Source: Falsiroseomonas oleicola
Lineage (GTDB): Bacteria; Pseudomonadota; Alphaproteobacteria; Acetobacterales; Acetobacteraceae
Reading direction: 5' to 3'
Assembly: GCF_019029495.1 (NCBI RefSeq)
Contig: NZ_JAERQM010000001.1
Span: 1,178,001-1,242,000, forward strand
DNA: 64,000 nt
The position numbers and the translations under genes are program-made. Numbering within the stretch: position 1 is the first letter of the stretch; every line of letters starts with the position of its first letter. Below the pieces are notes generated by a model. It saw nothing but the letters and a program-made list of their open reading frames with translations, had not been told where the DNA came from and did not search any database. Below, piece after piece: positions 63,351 through 64,000 of this stretch.

Positions 63351-63500
63351 AATACCGGCGGGCCGGTCCCTTGACCGGTCCGAGCGGCCGAACGGCCGCC
63401 GCAGCTTGTGCGTCGCGCCGAAGGCGCGCCTTCGGCGCGACGAAGCCAAGGAAACCGGAGGTTTCCGCGTCACGCCGCAAGCGTGTCTCCGGCATGACCG
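63351..63500 (-). repeat. Dispersed palindromic repeat, long copy 5
   Basis: Read on the minus strand it has the same four hairpins as the 53.5-kb copy, in order. The stem GCGCCC/GGGCGC of that copy is GCGGCC/GGCCGC here, changed on both sides. It fills the gap between the convergent GNAT and DhaL-like genes. Confidence 0.9.
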
Positions 63501-63520
63501 TATGAGGGGCCCTGGAGCGG

Positions 63521-64000
63521 TCACGCGGAAGGGCCGTTGGTATGTACCTGCGCCGTGATCGCCCGCATCCAGACCAGCACGGCGCTCGCCCCCGCATCCG
63601 GCTGGCCCAGGGCACGGTCGCCGAGATAGGCGGCACGGCCGAGGCGCGGGCGCATGGTGACGGTCGCGGATACCCCATCGGCCGCCGCCGCCACCGCCGC
63701 CTGCCAGGCCTCCGTCAACGGACCGGGGGAGGCGGCAAAAATCTCGGCGGCGGGGTGCAGCGCATCCAGCATGGTGCGGTCGCCGGGCCGGGCGCCACCC
63801 AGTTCGCCGATCGCGGCGACGGCGTCGCGGAAGGCGCGCGCCCAGTCGGCATGGTCCGGTGCCTCCGGCAGCGCCCGGGCGGCGGCCAGCAGGGCGGTGG
63901 CGTAGAAGGGGCCGGAACTGCCGGCGATGGCCCGCCGCACCGCCTGCGCCATGGCGGTGAGCGCCGTGGCGGGGGTGGCGAAGGCGGCCTCCGGCAGCGC
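63521..64000 (-). CDS. Dihydroxyacetone kinase DhaL-like domain, 5' end outside window
   Basis: The visible 159 codons end in the DhaL pattern: IAGSSGPFYATALLAAAR, ARPGDRTMLDALHPAAE and RLGRAAYLGDRALGQPDAGA. DhaL binds ADP/ATP and acts with DhaK in dihydroxyacetone (or related triose/erythrose) phosphorylation. The frame continues past 64000 without an interruption, so this is the C-terminal part; DhaK may be fused or lie next to it outside the window. Confidence 0.88.
   Translation of the reverse strand, partial: ALPEAAFATPATALTAMAQAVRRAIAGSSGPFYATALLAAARALPEAPDHADWARAFRDAVAAIGELGGARPGDRTMLDALHPAAEIFAASPGPLTEAWQAAVAAAADGVSATVTMRPRLGRAAYLGDRALGQPDAGASAVLVWMRAITAQVHTNGPSA

Noticed and set aside
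63315-63524. Small open frames translating the palindromic repeats (FGRSDRSRDRPAG-type peptides at 14.8, 46.0, 53.5 and 63.4 kb)
   Set aside because: The shared peptide comes from shared repeat DNA; there is no consistent start or ribosome binding site.

Overview
The window looks like chromosome of a high-GC alphaproteobacterium of the Acetobacteraceae, most like Roseomonas or a close relative. This rests on very GC-rich coding sequence, orphan Bug-type tricarboxylate receptors, an mdh-sucC-sucD-sucA-sucB gene order with lpd nearby, a priA / transaldolase / DUF484 / xerC block, an ECF sigma factor with an NrsF-type anti-sigma factor, and an alphaproteobacterial Zur box. Genus assignment is inference; there is no rRNA here.

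Layout. 1-1.3 kb: AT-richer tail of a probable integrated element abutting the 3' end of tRNA-Arg(CCT). 1.5-18.6 kb: housekeeping and accessory genes (AtzG-like/amidase pair, DUF2125 protein, ChaC, phospholipase-D-like enzyme, orphan Bug receptor with a methyltransferase, AI-2E-type permease, Zur-regulated znuA plus outer-membrane barrel, proline iminopeptidase, HAD phosphatase/glycosyltransferase pair, zapE). 18.8-33.6 kb: a Thr/Arg-repeat secreted protein, then the TCA block mdh-sucC-sucD-sucA-sucB, ended by a strong terminator. About 5 kb of unrelated genes (Bug receptor, DUF3237, TetR/RidA with twin operators, serine hydrolase/AraC) separates it from lpd. 33.6-45.9 kb: orphan D12 adenine methylase, small membrane proteins, xerC/DUF484/transaldolase facing priA, an Abi-like gene, a MscS-type channel and an MFS transporter. 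46-53.4 kb: etfBA, 3-hydroxyacyl-CoA dehydrogenase, a K+ channel-like protein, a third Bug receptor with a beta-hydroxyacid dehydrogenase, a flavin-type stress protein and a crotonase. 53.6-57.3 kb: phnCDE1E2 phosphonate/phosphate ABC transporter with a candidate Pho box and an apparent frameshift in the last permease. 57.4-64 kb: NIPSNAP protein, exported superoxide dismutase, DUF6311 membrane protein, an overlapping YHS / ECF sigma / NrsF cassette, Nudix and GNAT enzymes, and the end of a DhaL-like gene.

How genes work together. MDH, succinyl-CoA synthetase, OGDH E1/E2 and E3 form the lower TCA cycle. ETF and the acyl-CoA enzymes feed electrons and acetyl units into it. ZnuA and the barrel are probably a zinc-starvation unit, PhnCDE a phosphorus-starvation unit, and the sigma/NrsF/YHS genes a redox or metal stress unit.

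The most unusual non-coding content is a modular palindromic repeat family at about 14.8, 15.0, 46.2, 53.5 and 63.4 kb. Two long copies show compensatory stem changes. A related palindrome cluster sits where the adenine methylase should have its start codon. No complete new defence or mobile system was found. All calls come from reading the sequence; no database search was run.
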